A DNA stretch of 8,798 nucleotides from assembly GCA_025355115.1 (NCBI GenBank), contig JANXLO010000511.1, forward strand, positions 1-8,798. The letters are read 5' to 3'. Below, piece by piece: positions 8,783-8,798 of the stretch. Position 1 is the first letter of the stretch. Each line of letters begins with the position of its first letter. Position numbers and translations under genes: made by a program. The notes beneath the pieces are model-generated. The model saw only the letters and a program-made list of their open reading frames with translations, had not been told where the DNA came from and ran no database searches. The stretch is from Chthonomonadaceae bacterium (GTDB lineage: Bacteria; Armatimonadota; Chthonomonadetes; Chthonomonadales; Chthonomonadaceae).

Positions 8783-8798
8783 GCTTGATCTGTTTGCA

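Overview
The window looks like chromosomal DNA from a fairly GC-rich bacterium that I cannot place further. A hand count over 5281-5340 (inside lepA) gives 41 of 60 G+C. The same count over 8041-8100 (inside the last gene) gives 30 of 60. The left part therefore looks like core genome, and the right end is compositionally different and probably acquired. A lipid-anchored c-type cytochrome suggests an exported respiratory or peroxidase-type enzyme. An environmental high-GC lineage such as Armatimonadota would fit, but that is only an impression.

Layout. (1) 1-1716, minus strand: a di-haem oxidoreductase (DUF1111/COG3488 type) with a lipoprotein signal and two CxxCH haem sites. It is open from its start codon to the window edge and appears to lack only its last few residues. 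(2) 1952-4255, minus: a full-length RecD2-type SF1B DNA helicase. (3) 4256-4575: divergent intergenic region with a strong extended -10 promoter for lepA. (4) 4576-6375, plus: complete lepA (EF4). (5) 6407-7016, plus: a ribbon-helix-helix type antitoxin followed by an overlapping MazF/PemK-family toxin. (6) 7054-7143: a decayed second copy of the 3' end of lepA, 740 bp downstream of the real one, so the toxin-antitoxin pair is bracketed by imperfect direct repeats. (7) 7168-8575, plus: a two-gene unit made of an unrecognised 235-aa protein and an overlapping 240-aa PIN-domain protein (DUF4935-like). (8) 8576-8798: no complete gene; a hairpin, a short minus-strand peptide resembling the start of a Uma2 protein, and a convincing intrinsic terminator at 8749-8782.

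How it fits together. recD2 and lepA are divergent housekeeping genes. Everything between the end of lepA and the terminator looks like an accessory island built of two successive toxin-like modules on the same strand, both probably RNA-targeting (MazF endoribonuclease, PIN nuclease). The lepA 3'-end duplication around mazEF suggests that this gene end served as an insertion or recombination site. The best candidates for something undescribed are the repeat-bounded mazEF insertion and the coupled pair of unknown protein plus PIN protein.
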